From positions 1 to 45,826 of the forward strand of contig JAAEOI010000153.1 of NCBI GenBank assembly GCA_024244665.1: 45,826 bases of DNA, given 5' to 3'. Position numbers and translations under genes: made by a program. This DNA is from Bacteroidota bacterium. Lineage in GTDB: Bacteria; Bacteroidota; Bacteroidia; Bacteroidales; GCA-2748055. The notes under the pieces were generated by a model. It saw only the letters and a program-made list of their open reading frames with translations, was not told the origin of the DNA and did not search any database. Shown here piece by piece: positions 15,562 to 23,089 of this stretch (position 1 is its first letter; each line of letters starts with the position of its first letter).

Positions 15562-17382
15562 ATGACCCAGGCCCTGCAAATCATTGTTCTGCCCGTACTG
15601 ATCGGAATCCTCCTCTTCCTGATTCCCCCGGCCCTGAGGATGGTCAAAGCCATTGTTGCCGTCGCGGTAACACTCTATACCGCGTACCTTGCCGTAATAC
15701 TTTTTGGATCCGAAAACCAGGTATTTTCACCGGACTACCTGGCAGATGCCGGCAAATTCTGCTCCTTCTCCCTGGATGAATTAAGCAGGCTCATTGTCTT
15801 GTTCATGGGCCTTCTCTCTGTCCTGATTGCCATATACTCCACGAGGAACCGTGCCGTGTATCCAATGCGCAACTATTATGCCTGGTTCCTGATCACCCTG
15901 GGATTCTCGTTTGGAGCGGTGCTGTCCAATAACCTGTTGTTCTTCCTTATTTGCTGGGGCGTCCTTGGAATTTCTCTCTACAGGCTGATTCATGGTAGCG
16001 ATAAAATCAGCAGCGCTGCTGCAAAAAAAACGCTGATCCTGGTAGGGGCCTCGGACGGGATCATGATCCTGGGAATCGCGATTATATGGAAGATTACGGG
16101 TACGCTGAACATGAACGAAATCGCACTGCCCACAAGCGATCTGATACGGACCCTGGCCTGTCTCTCCCTGCTTATTGGCTCTTTTACCAAGGCAGGGGCA
16201 TTCCCCTTTCATACCTGGGTCCCGGACTATTCGGAAAGTGCCCCGGCCTCCTCCTCTGCTTACCTGCCGGCCTCCATGGACAAGCTGCTGGGTATTTATT
16301 TCCTGGCCAGGATCACCACCCACTTATTCACACTGGGCGACTGGATGCGCTTCACCCTTCTGACCATCGGGGTAATTACAATCATTATTGCGGTCATGAT
16401 GGCCCTGGTACAGCATAATTACAAGCGACTGCTTGGTTTCCATGCGGTCTCCCAGGTAGGATACATGATCGTGGGTTTTGGCCTGGGCTCCCTGATAGGA
16501 ATTGCTGCCGGCCTGTTTCATATGATCAACAATGCCATATACAAGGGAGGGCTTTTCCTGGCTGCAGGTGCCGTGGAACAACAGAGCGGTAAGGATGACC
16601 TGGGCGACCTGGGTGGATTGTCAAAAGCCATGCCCCTTACCTTCATCGCCACACTGATATTTGCTCTTTCCATATCCGGAATCCCCCCTTTCAATGGCTT
16701 TGCCTCAAAATGGATGATCTACCAGGGAATCATCGACTTTGGAAAGGGAACGGGAATCGCCAACCAGCTCTGGATGGTGTGGCTGGGACTTGCGGTCCTG
16801 GGTTCGGCACTCACTCTGGCAAGCTTTATTAAGTTTACCGGTGGGATCTTCCTGGGAAGACAGCAAAAGGCGCTTGAAAAGGTTAAGGAAGTATCCCCTG
16901 TGATGTGGGTACCCATGGCGATCCTGGCCCTGGCCTGCATCGGTCTGGGAGTATTTGCCAGCAAACTGGTGGTGCCAAAACTCTTTATGACAGTATCCGG
17001 CACCTTCGGGTATACCGGATTCTGGGCATCCTCCACTGTAAGCATCCTGGTGCTCGTATCCATTGCCCTGGGAATCCTGATCTACTTCACTGGCAACATT
17101 AAAAACTTTCGCACCATGGATAGTTTCGTGGGAGGCGAAAAGATACAGGAAGAGACCTCCTTTTCCACCCTGGAATTTTATAAAAGTTTCCAGGAATTCA
17201 AATGGCTCGCGTTCATGTACCGGAAAGCAAAGGATGGATGGTTTGATATTTACGAACTGGGTAAACAGTTCCTTTCCTGGTTGGGAAGAATATTCAGCAG
17301 GGCCCACTCCGGTGTATTGCAGGATTACGTTGTATGGGTTTTCGCGGGCCTGGTCATCCTGCTGCTTTTGCTAATAACCTAA
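15562..17382 (+). CDS. Antiporter-like subunit, NuoL/MrpA-N type with C-terminal lateral-helix tail
   Basis: A 606-residue membrane protein with about 14 hydrophobic segments and the proton-translocating core family pattern, for example FTKAGAFPFHTWVPD (Lys210), DKLLGIYFLAR (Lys241), NNAIYKGGLF (Lys328) and ISGIPPFNGFASKW. The tail after residue 515 contains a soluble linker, an amphipathic stretch (about 540-580) and a last hydrophobic helix, as in subunits with a lateral helix along the membrane arm. The helix-5 position that normally holds a Glu reads CWGVLGISLY (131-140) with no acidic residue. It takes the position of the MrpA N-terminal half in the gene order. This is an antiporter subunit additional to the MrpD-like one at 18704. 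Confidence 0.87.
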   Translation: MTQALQIIVLPVLIGILLFLIPPALRMVKAIVAVAVTLYTAYLAVILFGSENQVFSPDYLADAGKFCSFSLDELSRLIVLFMGLLSVLIAIYSTRNRAVYPMRNYYAWFLITLGFSFGAVLSNNLLFFLICWGVLGISLYRLIHGSDKISSAAAKKTLILVGASDGIMILGIAIIWKITGTLNMNEIALPTSDLIRTLACLSLLIGSFTKAGAFPFHTWVPDYSESAPASSSAYLPASMDKLLGIYFLARITTHLFTLGDWMRFTLLTIGVITIIIAVMMALVQHNYKRLLGFHAVSQVGYMIVGFGLGSLIGIAAGLFHMINNAIYKGGLFLAAGAVEQQSGKDDLGDLGGLSKAMPLTFIATLIFALSISGIPPFNGFASKWMIYQGIIDFGKGTGIANQLWMVWLGLAVLGSALTLASFIKFTGGIFLGRQQKALEKVKEVSPVMWVPMAILALACIGLGVFASKLVVPKLFMTVSGTFGYTGFWASSTVSILVLVSIALGILIYFTGNIKNFRTMDSFVGGEKIQEETSFSTLEFYKSFQEFKWLAFMYRKAKDGWFDIYELGKQFLSWLGRIFSRAHSGVLQDYVVWVFAGLVILLLLLIT

Positions 17383-17393
17383 CACAATCAAAC

Positions 17394-17921
17394 ATGGAAC
17401 TCACGATTTCCATCATATTGGGATTTATGATCATCGGGGCCATCTACGCTCTCCATGCCAGGGACCTGTTATCGGCTGTCGTGGCAATGGGTATCGTGGG
17501 CTACGGCCTTGTGGTTTGTTTCCTTCTGTTGAAAGCGCCTGACCTGGCTATTGTACAGATCGTGGTGGAAACCATCACGCTGGTCATCATGGTTGCAGTG
17601 GTGCTGGACAGCACCCGGGAGGAGTTAAAAATAAGTCTCGACAGGAGGGCCATTGTACAGATGATTGCCGGCCTGATTGTCTTCGCCGGTTTATTCTACT
17701 TTTTCATTTTGGCCATTGAGAACCTGGATCCCCTGGGGATTCATACAATGAGGATGTCCGAGGCCTATGTAAATGGAGCCGTGGAAAAAACGGGAAGTAT
17801 AAACCTGGTTACCGGGGTATTGTTTGACTTCAGGGTGTACGACACACTGGGTGAAGCTGTTATCCTATACACGGCGGCCCTTGGCGTGCTGACCCTGCTG
17901 AGAATAAAAGGTAAAAAATAA
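17394..17921 (+). CDS. MbhD-MbhE fusion (MrpA C-terminal-like, DUF4040)
   Basis: A 175-residue membrane protein with about five hydrophobic segments. The first part has LLKAPDLAIVQIVVETI, the hallmark of MrpA C-terminal/MbhD proteins; the second part has FRVYDTLGEAVILYTAALGVLTLLR, the hallmark of MbhE. The two are separate genes in the archaeal Mbh operon, so this appears to be a fusion, or the intact C-terminal part of an MrpA. ATG 17394 lies 11 bases after the preceding stop; the frame extends 20 codons upstream into it but that is unlikely to be used. Confidence 0.85.
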   Translation: MELTISIILGFMIIGAIYALHARDLLSAVVAMGIVGYGLVVCFLLLKAPDLAIVQIVVETITLVIMVAVVLDSTREELKISLDRRAIVQMIAGLIVFAGLFYFFILAIENLDPLGIHTMRMSEAYVNGAVEKTGSINLVTGVLFDFRVYDTLGEAVILYTAALGVLTLLRIKGKK

Positions 17922-17927
17922 GAAACT

Positions 17928-18365
17928 ATGGAAGGAATGTCCACGATTGTTAAAAAGGTGACTCCCCTGCTGGCAGGACTGATTTTTCTTTTTGGCGTCT
18001 ATATTATTCTTCACGGGCATCTGACTCCGGGAGGTGGATTTGCCGGTGGAGCCATTATTGCCGGTTCATTCATCCTTCTGATCCTGGCATATGGAAGCAG
18101 TGCGCTGAATCTCAGAAAAGAGGTGGCAGGCAGTTCGACTACTGAAAGCGTGGCCCTTCTCATGGTATGCATACTGGCCATCATGGCATTGCTTTTCGGG
18201 GCAAAGGTTTTCTTTTTCAACTTCCTTCCAAAAGGGACGCCCGGGGAACTACTTAGCGCCGGGGTCATCCCCCTGTATAATATATTTATTGGTATTGAAG
18301 TGGCAGGAGCCATTCTTACCATATTCCTGGCGTTTGTAATCTTTAAAGAGGAGAGTTCAAAATGA
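17928..18365 (+). CDS. mnhB: Na+/H+ antiporter subunit MrpB/MnhB (MbhF-like)
   Basis: A 145-residue membrane protein with four hydrophobic segments and the family motif HGHLTPGGGFAGGAIIAG at about residues 28-45. In Mrp antiporters MrpB lines the cation path next to the MrpA C-terminal part. It sits 6 bases after the MbhD-E-like gene and overlaps mnhC by 4 bases. Confidence 0.92.
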   Translation: MEGMSTIVKKVTPLLAGLIFLFGVYIILHGHLTPGGGFAGGAIIAGSFILLILAYGSSALNLRKEVAGSSTTESVALLMVCILAIMALLFGAKVFFFNFLPKGTPGELLSAGVIPLYNIFIGIEVAGAILTIFLAFVIFKEESSK

Positions 18366-18700
18366 CAGTCTATATTCTTTGCTTCGTCCTTTTCCTGGTG
18401 GGTCTTTACGGGGTTATCACCCGCAGAAACCTGATCAAGATTGTCATCTCCAAATCAATCATGGAGTTCAGCATCTTCCTTTTCCTGGTTCTGATCGGGT
18501 ATATCGATACCGGACTTGCTCCTATTGTGGACCCGGGATCCGGGGATCAGGTTTACGTGGATCCCCTCCCCCAGGCAATGGTACTGACAGCCATCGTGAT
18601 CGGTCTCGCTGTAACTGCCATGCTAATGGCCACCTCTATCAGGCTTTACAGGAAATACAAGACTTTCGACATCAGGGAAATTAAAAACTTAAGAGCTTAA
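18362..18700 (+). CDS. mnhC: Na+/H+ antiporter subunit MrpC/MnhC (MbhG, NuoK-like)
   Basis: A 112-residue membrane protein with three hydrophobic helices, homologous to NuoK. Family features are GLYGVITRRNLIKIVISKSIMEFS near the N-terminus and DPLPQAMVLTAIVIGLAVTAM near the C-terminus. Its start overlaps mnhB by 4 bases (ATGA) and it is followed by mnhD after 3 bases. Confidence 0.93.
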   Translation: MTVYILCFVLFLVGLYGVITRRNLIKIVISKSIMEFSIFLFLVLIGYIDTGLAPIVDPGSGDQVYVDPLPQAMVLTAIVIGLAVTAMLMATSIRLYRKYKTFDIREIKNLRA

Positions 18701-18703
18701 AAA

Positions 18704-20242
18704 ATGGAGTCATTGATCCCCATGTTTGTTGCCATACCGCTGGTCTCAGCCTTCCTGATCATGATACTGGGGAAGATGATCAAGGGATTCCACCGGTATT
18801 TTGCACCCCTGGTATTGCTGGCCTTGCTTCTGATGTCTATTTATGAGTTCACGAACCTGGGCCGGTCAGGCATTCAGTACACCATGGGGGGATGGGGTTT
18901 GGAAAAAGGAGTTCCAATTGGAATTAACCTGGTGCTGGATGGCTTTTCAGTGCTTATGCTCTGCATCATCAGCCTGATCGGATTCATCGCCCTCTTTTAC
19001 TCATTCTCTTACATAAGGAAATACACTGCTCCAAGCAACTATTATTCCCTTTTTTGCCTGATTATTGCCGGGATGAACGGGGTGGTGTTGAGCGGGGACC
19101 TTTTCAACCTGGCTGTCTTCCTTGAAGTATCCGTGATCGCATCCTATGCCCTGGTGGCCTTCGGGGTGGGTAAAACCGAACTGGAAGCTTCATTTAAATA
19201 CCAGATACTCGGGGGGCTGGCATTCTTGCTCATCATGTTGGCCATCAGCTTGATTTACTGGAAAACCAAGACCCTGAACATCGCCGACATAAGAACAGTC
19301 ATGGAAGACGGTTACAACTCTTCTTTCTACATTTTCGTTCAGGTATTGTTGATAACGGGATTCGGATTGAAGGCTGCCATCATTCCGTTCCACGCCTGGC
19401 TACCCGATGCACATTCGTCGGCTCCTTCACCTGTTTCAGCAATGCTGTCGGGAGTATTGATCAAGGCTGTTGGTGTTTACGTACTGATCAGGCTCTTCTT
19501 CAACATGTTCGTTTTCAGTTATGAAATAGCAGTAGTTTTCACGGTTCTCGGGACAATCTCCATGGTCATTGGTTCTTTGGTGGCCCTGATGCAATGGGAC
19601 CTTAAACGCTTGCTTGCCTACTCGAGTATCAGTCAGATCGGGTACGTGATCATGGCCTTTGGTATGGGTATGATTCTGCTTGTAAAAGGTGATAACATAG
19701 CAGTTGCCACACTGGCCATCGCCGGGGGGATGTACCATCTTGTAAACCATGCAATATTCAAAGGACTGCTGTTTTTGAACGCGGGAGCTCTCGAGCACCG
19801 ATTAGACACCCGTGATTTGAAAAACATGGGCGGTCTTGCCAGGGTGATGCCGCTTACTTCCTCCACATCTTTCATGGCATCCATGTCCATTTCAGGCATC
19901 CCTCCTTTCAACGGTTTTTTTAGCAAACTGATCATAATTATCGCGGCTGTCCATGGTGAATTTTACCTGCTGGCTGTCCTGGCCGTGGTTGTCAGTATCA
20001 TTACCCTGGCGTATTTTCTGAAGTTCCAGCACTTCGCGTTTTATAATAAAGCCGCCGGGAGAGCCCTGGAAAAGATAAAGGAGGTTCCCTTCTCAATGTC
20101 ATTCAGCATGGTATTTCTTGCCATTCTCTGTCTCGCCTTAAGCTTGCTGGCCTTCCCATCAATCAGAGATGTTGTATTGCATCCTGCCATTGATGTATTG
20201 ATTCAACCTGATCTCTATTCGACAACCATCTTAGGCTTATAA
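18704..20242 (+). CDS. mnhD: Na+/H+ antiporter subunit MrpD/MnhD (MbhH-like)
   Basis: A 512-residue proton-translocating subunit with about 14 helices. Key charged residues are present: Glu141 in FNLAVFLEVSVIASY (helix 5), Lys223 in GFGLKAAIIPFHAWLPDAH, Lys254 in GVLIKAVGVYVL, and the later NHAIFKGLLFL and FNGFFSKL lysines. This is therefore the antiporter subunit with a complete proton path, in contrast to the gene at 15562. It lies in the standard mrp position between mnhC and mnhE. Confidence 0.94.
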   Translation: MESLIPMFVAIPLVSAFLIMILGKMIKGFHRYFAPLVLLALLLMSIYEFTNLGRSGIQYTMGGWGLEKGVPIGINLVLDGFSVLMLCIISLIGFIALFYSFSYIRKYTAPSNYYSLFCLIIAGMNGVVLSGDLFNLAVFLEVSVIASYALVAFGVGKTELEASFKYQILGGLAFLLIMLAISLIYWKTKTLNIADIRTVMEDGYNSSFYIFVQVLLITGFGLKAAIIPFHAWLPDAHSSAPSPVSAMLSGVLIKAVGVYVLIRLFFNMFVFSYEIAVVFTVLGTISMVIGSLVALMQWDLKRLLAYSSISQIGYVIMAFGMGMILLVKGDNIAVATLAIAGGMYHLVNHAIFKGLLFLNAGALEHRLDTRDLKNMGGLARVMPLTSSTSFMASMSISGIPPFNGFFSKLIIIIAAVHGEFYLLAVLAVVVSIITLAYFLKFQHFAFYNKAAGRALEKIKEVPFSMSFSMVFLAILCLALSLLAFPSIRDVVLHPAIDVLIQPDLYSTTILGL

Positions 20243-20243
20243 A

Positions 20244-20729
20244 ATGAGATACCTGGCCCTTTTCATACTGAGTTATATATTCTGGTTGCTGCTTACCTTC
20301 GACCTTTCACCGGTAAGCCTTGCATCCGGGGCAATAGCCGCACTTATTACATCCCTGCTGTTCGGGAAATATTTTTACACCAGTGTACATAAATTCCTTC
20401 AGCCCCAAAGGTACTTCTGGTTCCTTGTATACTTTGCCATTCTGTGCTGGGAATGTATCAAAGCAAACTTCGAGGTAGCGTACCGTGTACTTCATCCTTC
20501 CATGCCTATAAAACCAGGAATCGTCAAAGTGAAGCTTGAATTGCAATCAGAATTTGCCCGGGCCATGCTTGCTAACTCTATTACACTGACACCGGGAACC
20601 ATTACGGTAGATATCGTGGGTGACGAGCTCTTCGTGCACTGGATATACGTGAGCTCTGAAGATCCTGAAGAATACAGCCATAAAATTGCCGGCAGGTTTG
20701 AGAAATATATCAAAAAGACCTTTGAATAA
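20244..20729 (+). CDS. mnhE: Na+/H+ antiporter subunit MrpE/MnhE (MbhA-like)
   Basis: A 161-residue protein with two N-terminal hydrophobic segments and a cytoplasmic C-terminal domain. Family motif LANSITLTPGTITVDIVGDELFVHWI lies at about residues 110-136. It begins one base after mnhD and its stop overlaps the mnhF start (TAATG). Confidence 0.94.
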   Translation: MRYLALFILSYIFWLLLTFDLSPVSLASGAIAALITSLLFGKYFYTSVHKFLQPQRYFWFLVYFAILCWECIKANFEVAYRVLHPSMPIKPGIVKVKLELQSEFARAMLANSITLTPGTITVDIVGDELFVHWIYVSSEDPEEYSHKIAGRFEKYIKKTFE

Positions 20730-20992
20730 TGGACCTACTTGAAATTCTACTCTATCTACAGATAGCACTGAGTGCATCCTGTCTGTACAGGATTATCCGG
20801 GGAACCTCCATTGCCGACAGGATGGTTGCCATAGACATTTTTGGAATACTGGTGGTGGGAATCTGCGCCATTCTGTCCATCATCACCGAAAGAGGATTCA
20901 TCCTGGATATCGGAATTGCCTGGGCCATACTCAGTATAATAGGGACTTTAACCCTTGCCAAGTATTTAAGTGGAAAAAAACTAAACGAATAA
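20729..20992 (+). CDS. mnhF: Na+/H+ antiporter subunit MrpF/MnhF (MbhB-like)
   Basis: An 87-residue protein with three hydrophobic helices and the family pattern YRIIRGTSIADRMVAIDI (about residues 21-38), then ILDIGIAWAILSIIGTLTLAKYL. It overlaps mnhE by one base and is followed by mnhG after one base, as in canonical mrp operons. Confidence 0.93.
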   Translation: MDLLEILLYLQIALSASCLYRIIRGTSIADRMVAIDIFGILVVGICAILSIITERGFILDIGIAWAILSIIGTLTLAKYLSGKKLNE

Positions 20993-20993
20993 G

Positions 20994-21311
20994 ATGGCCA
21001 GTACTATTTTTATCATCATTGGAGTAGTCTTTAACCTTTTTGGCTGCATTGGTCTGATCAGGTTACCTGATGTATATAACCGTCTTCAATCGGCTACCAA
21101 ATGTGCAACACTGGGAACGTGCAGCATCCTGGTTGGAACCTTTCTTCATTATGGCGTCGTGGATGCCGGAATCAAAGCACTCATTATCATACCCATCATT
21201 TTCTTTGGAGCTACGGTGGCTGCTCATGCACTGGTCAGGGGGGCCTATCATTTCGGGATTAAGCTCGGGGACAAAAGTGTAAAGGATGACTATAAAGATG
21301 TTGTGAAATGA
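20994..21311 (+). CDS. mnhG: Na+/H+ antiporter subunit MrpG/MnhG (MbhC-like)
   Basis: A 105-residue protein with three hydrophobic helices. The family motif IGLIRLPDVYNRLQSATKCATLG is at about residues 20-42 and VAAHALVRGAYH near the C-terminus. It overlaps the following iron-sulfur gene by four bases, which ties the antiporter block to the hydrogenase block in one transcript. Confidence 0.94.
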   Translation: MASTIFIIIGVVFNLFGCIGLIRLPDVYNRLQSATKCATLGTCSILVGTFLHYGVVDAGIKALIIIPIIFFGATVAAHALVRGAYHFGIKLGDKSVKDDYKDVVK

Positions 21312-21916
21312 AGTATCCAAAAGTCAGAGAGCTGAAGGAAGCAGTGATTTCCCTGCTTACTCCTGCTTATACTACGAAATTTCCAAAGCAACCACATGTT
21401 CCTATGGAGAATTTCAGGGGAAAACCGGTTGTTGATGAAAAGCATTGCGTGGGCTGTGAAACATGTGCCAACGTGTGTCCTCCAAATGCAATTACCATTA
21501 AAGATGACCGGGAAACCGGGAGGCGGGTCATCACTAGGGATTTCGGAAAATGCATTTTCTGCGGCATGTGTCAGCAACACTGTATCACAAGTAAAGGTGT
21601 AATCCTGTCGGACAAGATATTTGACCTTGCAGTATTTGAAAGAGATCAGATTGTTGAAGAGCAGGAAAAAGAACTGATTGTGTGCAAACACTGTAAAGCC
21701 ATCATCACCACCAGGGAACATATCCATTACATGCATGATAAACTGGGTGCCAAGGCCTTTGCCTCTGCCCTCAACCTCAACCTGCTCAACGAAAAACTCC
21801 AGCTTGCCCCGGAACATGAAACTGACCTGGAGATCAAAGACGGACTGAAGAGAAAGGACATGTTCAACATCATCTGTCCCGATTGCACGCGATCACTCCT
21901 TATTAAATACACATAA
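21308..21916 (+). CDS. mbhN: NuoI/MbhN-like two-[4Fe-4S] hydrogenase subunit with extra CxxC pairs
   Basis: A 202-residue protein with two [4Fe-4S] motifs, CVGCETCANVC (Cys47-57) and CIFCGMCQQHC (Cys82-92), the layout of the subunit that feeds electrons to the small-subunit cluster. The C-terminal half adds VCKHC (Cys126/129) and ICPDC (Cys190/193), which together could form a zinc ribbon or rubredoxin-like site. Residues in between are rich in charged helical sequence. It closes the structural part of the operon rather than lying beside the other hydrogenase subunits. Confidence 0.9.
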   Translation: MKYPKVRELKEAVISLLTPAYTTKFPKQPHVPMENFRGKPVVDEKHCVGCETCANVCPPNAITIKDDRETGRRVITRDFGKCIFCGMCQQHCITSKGVILSDKIFDLAVFERDQIVEEQEKELIVCKHCKAIITTREHIHYMHDKLGAKAFASALNLNLLNEKLQLAPEHETDLEIKDGLKRKDMFNIICPDCTRSLLIKYT

Positions 21917-21940
21917 TCATTGGAGCCCGGACTGGCTGAT

Positions 21941-22369
21941 ATGATATTGAATGCCGACCGAATCCTATTTGTCGGGGTTGGGAACGTGCTGAAAAGCGAT
22001 GATGGTGTAGGGGTAGTCATCAGCAGACAGATCAATGAAACTGAACACGTCCGGGCCCTTACCGTTGAGGTAAGTATTGAAAACTATATTGGTAAGATCA
22101 ATTCACTCGATCCAGGGACCATCATTATCATTGATTGCATGGAACTGGGATCGGGTACGGGAAGCTATCGCCTGGTCTCGCTCGACGGTGTGGAAGACAT
22201 CACTTTTAACACCCACAATATCTCACTGGGCCGCTTGAGAGATTTCTTCGATTACCCGACTTATGTACTCGGGATCCAGCCCCGCACCACAGAATTCGGG
22301 GAAAAACTATCCCCGCCGGTCCTGAAGACCGCCAACATGATCATTAGCCTGATCAATCAAAATTGTTAG
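21941..22369 (+). CDS. hycI: Hydrogenase maturation protease, HycI-like
   Basis: A 142-residue endopeptidase of the HyaD/HycI family, with the nickel-binding motif GVGNVLKSDDGVG near the N-terminus, IIDCMELG in the middle and YVLGIQP towards the end. It cleaves the C-terminal extension of the large subunit after nickel insertion. The cognate precursor at 14359 carries a 34-residue extension. The ATG at 21941 suits the family N-terminus; a TTG at 21920, only 3 bases after the previous stop, is an alternative start. It is the last gene of the operon. Confidence 0.93.
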   Translation: MILNADRILFVGVGNVLKSDDGVGVVISRQINETEHVRALTVEVSIENYIGKINSLDPGTIIIIDCMELGSGTGSYRLVSLDGVEDITFNTHNISLGRLRDFFDYPTYVLGIQPRTTEFGEKLSPPVLKTANMIISLINQNC

Positions 22370-22395
22370 CCCTCACCGTACTCCAGTTCAATCAC

Positions 22396-22429
22396 AAAAG
22401 GTCGGTAGCGGAGTGGTCTATTACCTTTT
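22396..22429. terminator. Weak stem-loop after the hydrogenase operon
   Basis: Perfect 7-base arms AAAAGGT and ACCTTTT enclose a 20-base loop, 27 bases beyond the protease stop. The A-rich and T-rich outer edges resemble a bidirectional terminator, but the stem is short and the loop large. Confidence 0.3.
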
Positions 22430-22535
22430 AGGCATTCTTTTACTCTTCGTATTCATTTAAAAGTGATAATCTTTTCACCCTGTTTTCAAGGTGGTTGTTT
22501 TAGAATTGCAAACAATAAAAACGAAAACAGAAACG

Positions 22536-23087
22536 ATGAAAAAAACCATTCTCATATTGATCACCATAGTGGGGATCCATAGCCATACACAAGCACAAAT
22601 CCGCCTTAATGCCGGAATCGGGTACTATGGCGAAAACGGAAGCAATCCGGGTTTTGTCCTGGAATTTGAATACGAGAAGTTACACGGGGATGATTTCTCC
22701 CTCCCGCTGAGAGGCGATTTGGGGTATCATTCCACTCCCGATTATAATGCCCTGATCATCGACCTCCATAAGGGATTCCGGAAATACTTTGGTTCCGGGC
22801 TCTTCCTCGAGCAATCTGTGGGTGTGGGAGTGATCGCAAAAAACTACAAAACTGAAATGTGGTTTATTGATGATTATACCTACTCTATTCCACATGGCAA
22901 CGGCACCGTTTTGGGATTTATGCCTTCAGTAAGCGCAGGTTTGGGATACGACCTTTCCAAAAACAAAGAGACTTCTGATCTGATCTGGGTCAGGCCAAAG
23001 CTCTACTGGGACCTGGGATTCAGAAGCCTTCACCTGCCCTATGCAGCCCTTCAGATTGGATACACACACACACTTAAAACCAAGTAA
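22536..23087 (+). CDS. Exported protein of unknown function (paralogue of 24133 gene)
   Basis: A 183-residue protein with an N-terminal signal peptide ending near AQA (residue about 20). The rest alternates glycine/aromatic and charged residues (GFRKYFGSGLFLEQSVGVGV, SAGLGYDLSKNKE, IWVRPKLYWDL, ALQIGYTHTLKTK), suggestive of an eight-strand outer-membrane barrel. It is clearly related to the gene at 24133, which shares these segments. The ATG at 22536 is chosen because the signal peptide starts there. No named family is recognised. It leads a plus-strand group with the hydrolase that follows after 2 bases. Confidence 0.75.
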   Translation: MKKTILILITIVGIHSHTQAQIRLNAGIGYYGENGSNPGFVLEFEYEKLHGDDFSLPLRGDLGYHSTPDYNALIIDLHKGFRKYFGSGLFLEQSVGVGVIAKNYKTEMWFIDDYTYSIPHGNGTVLGFMPSVSAGLGYDLSKNKETSDLIWVRPKLYWDLGFRSLHLPYAALQIGYTHTLKTK

Positions 23088-23089
23088 TC

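Noticed and set aside
15781..16323. Long antisense frames within the antiporter-like genes
   Set aside because: Shadows of hydrophobic coding sequence, with composition typical of reversed membrane-protein codons.
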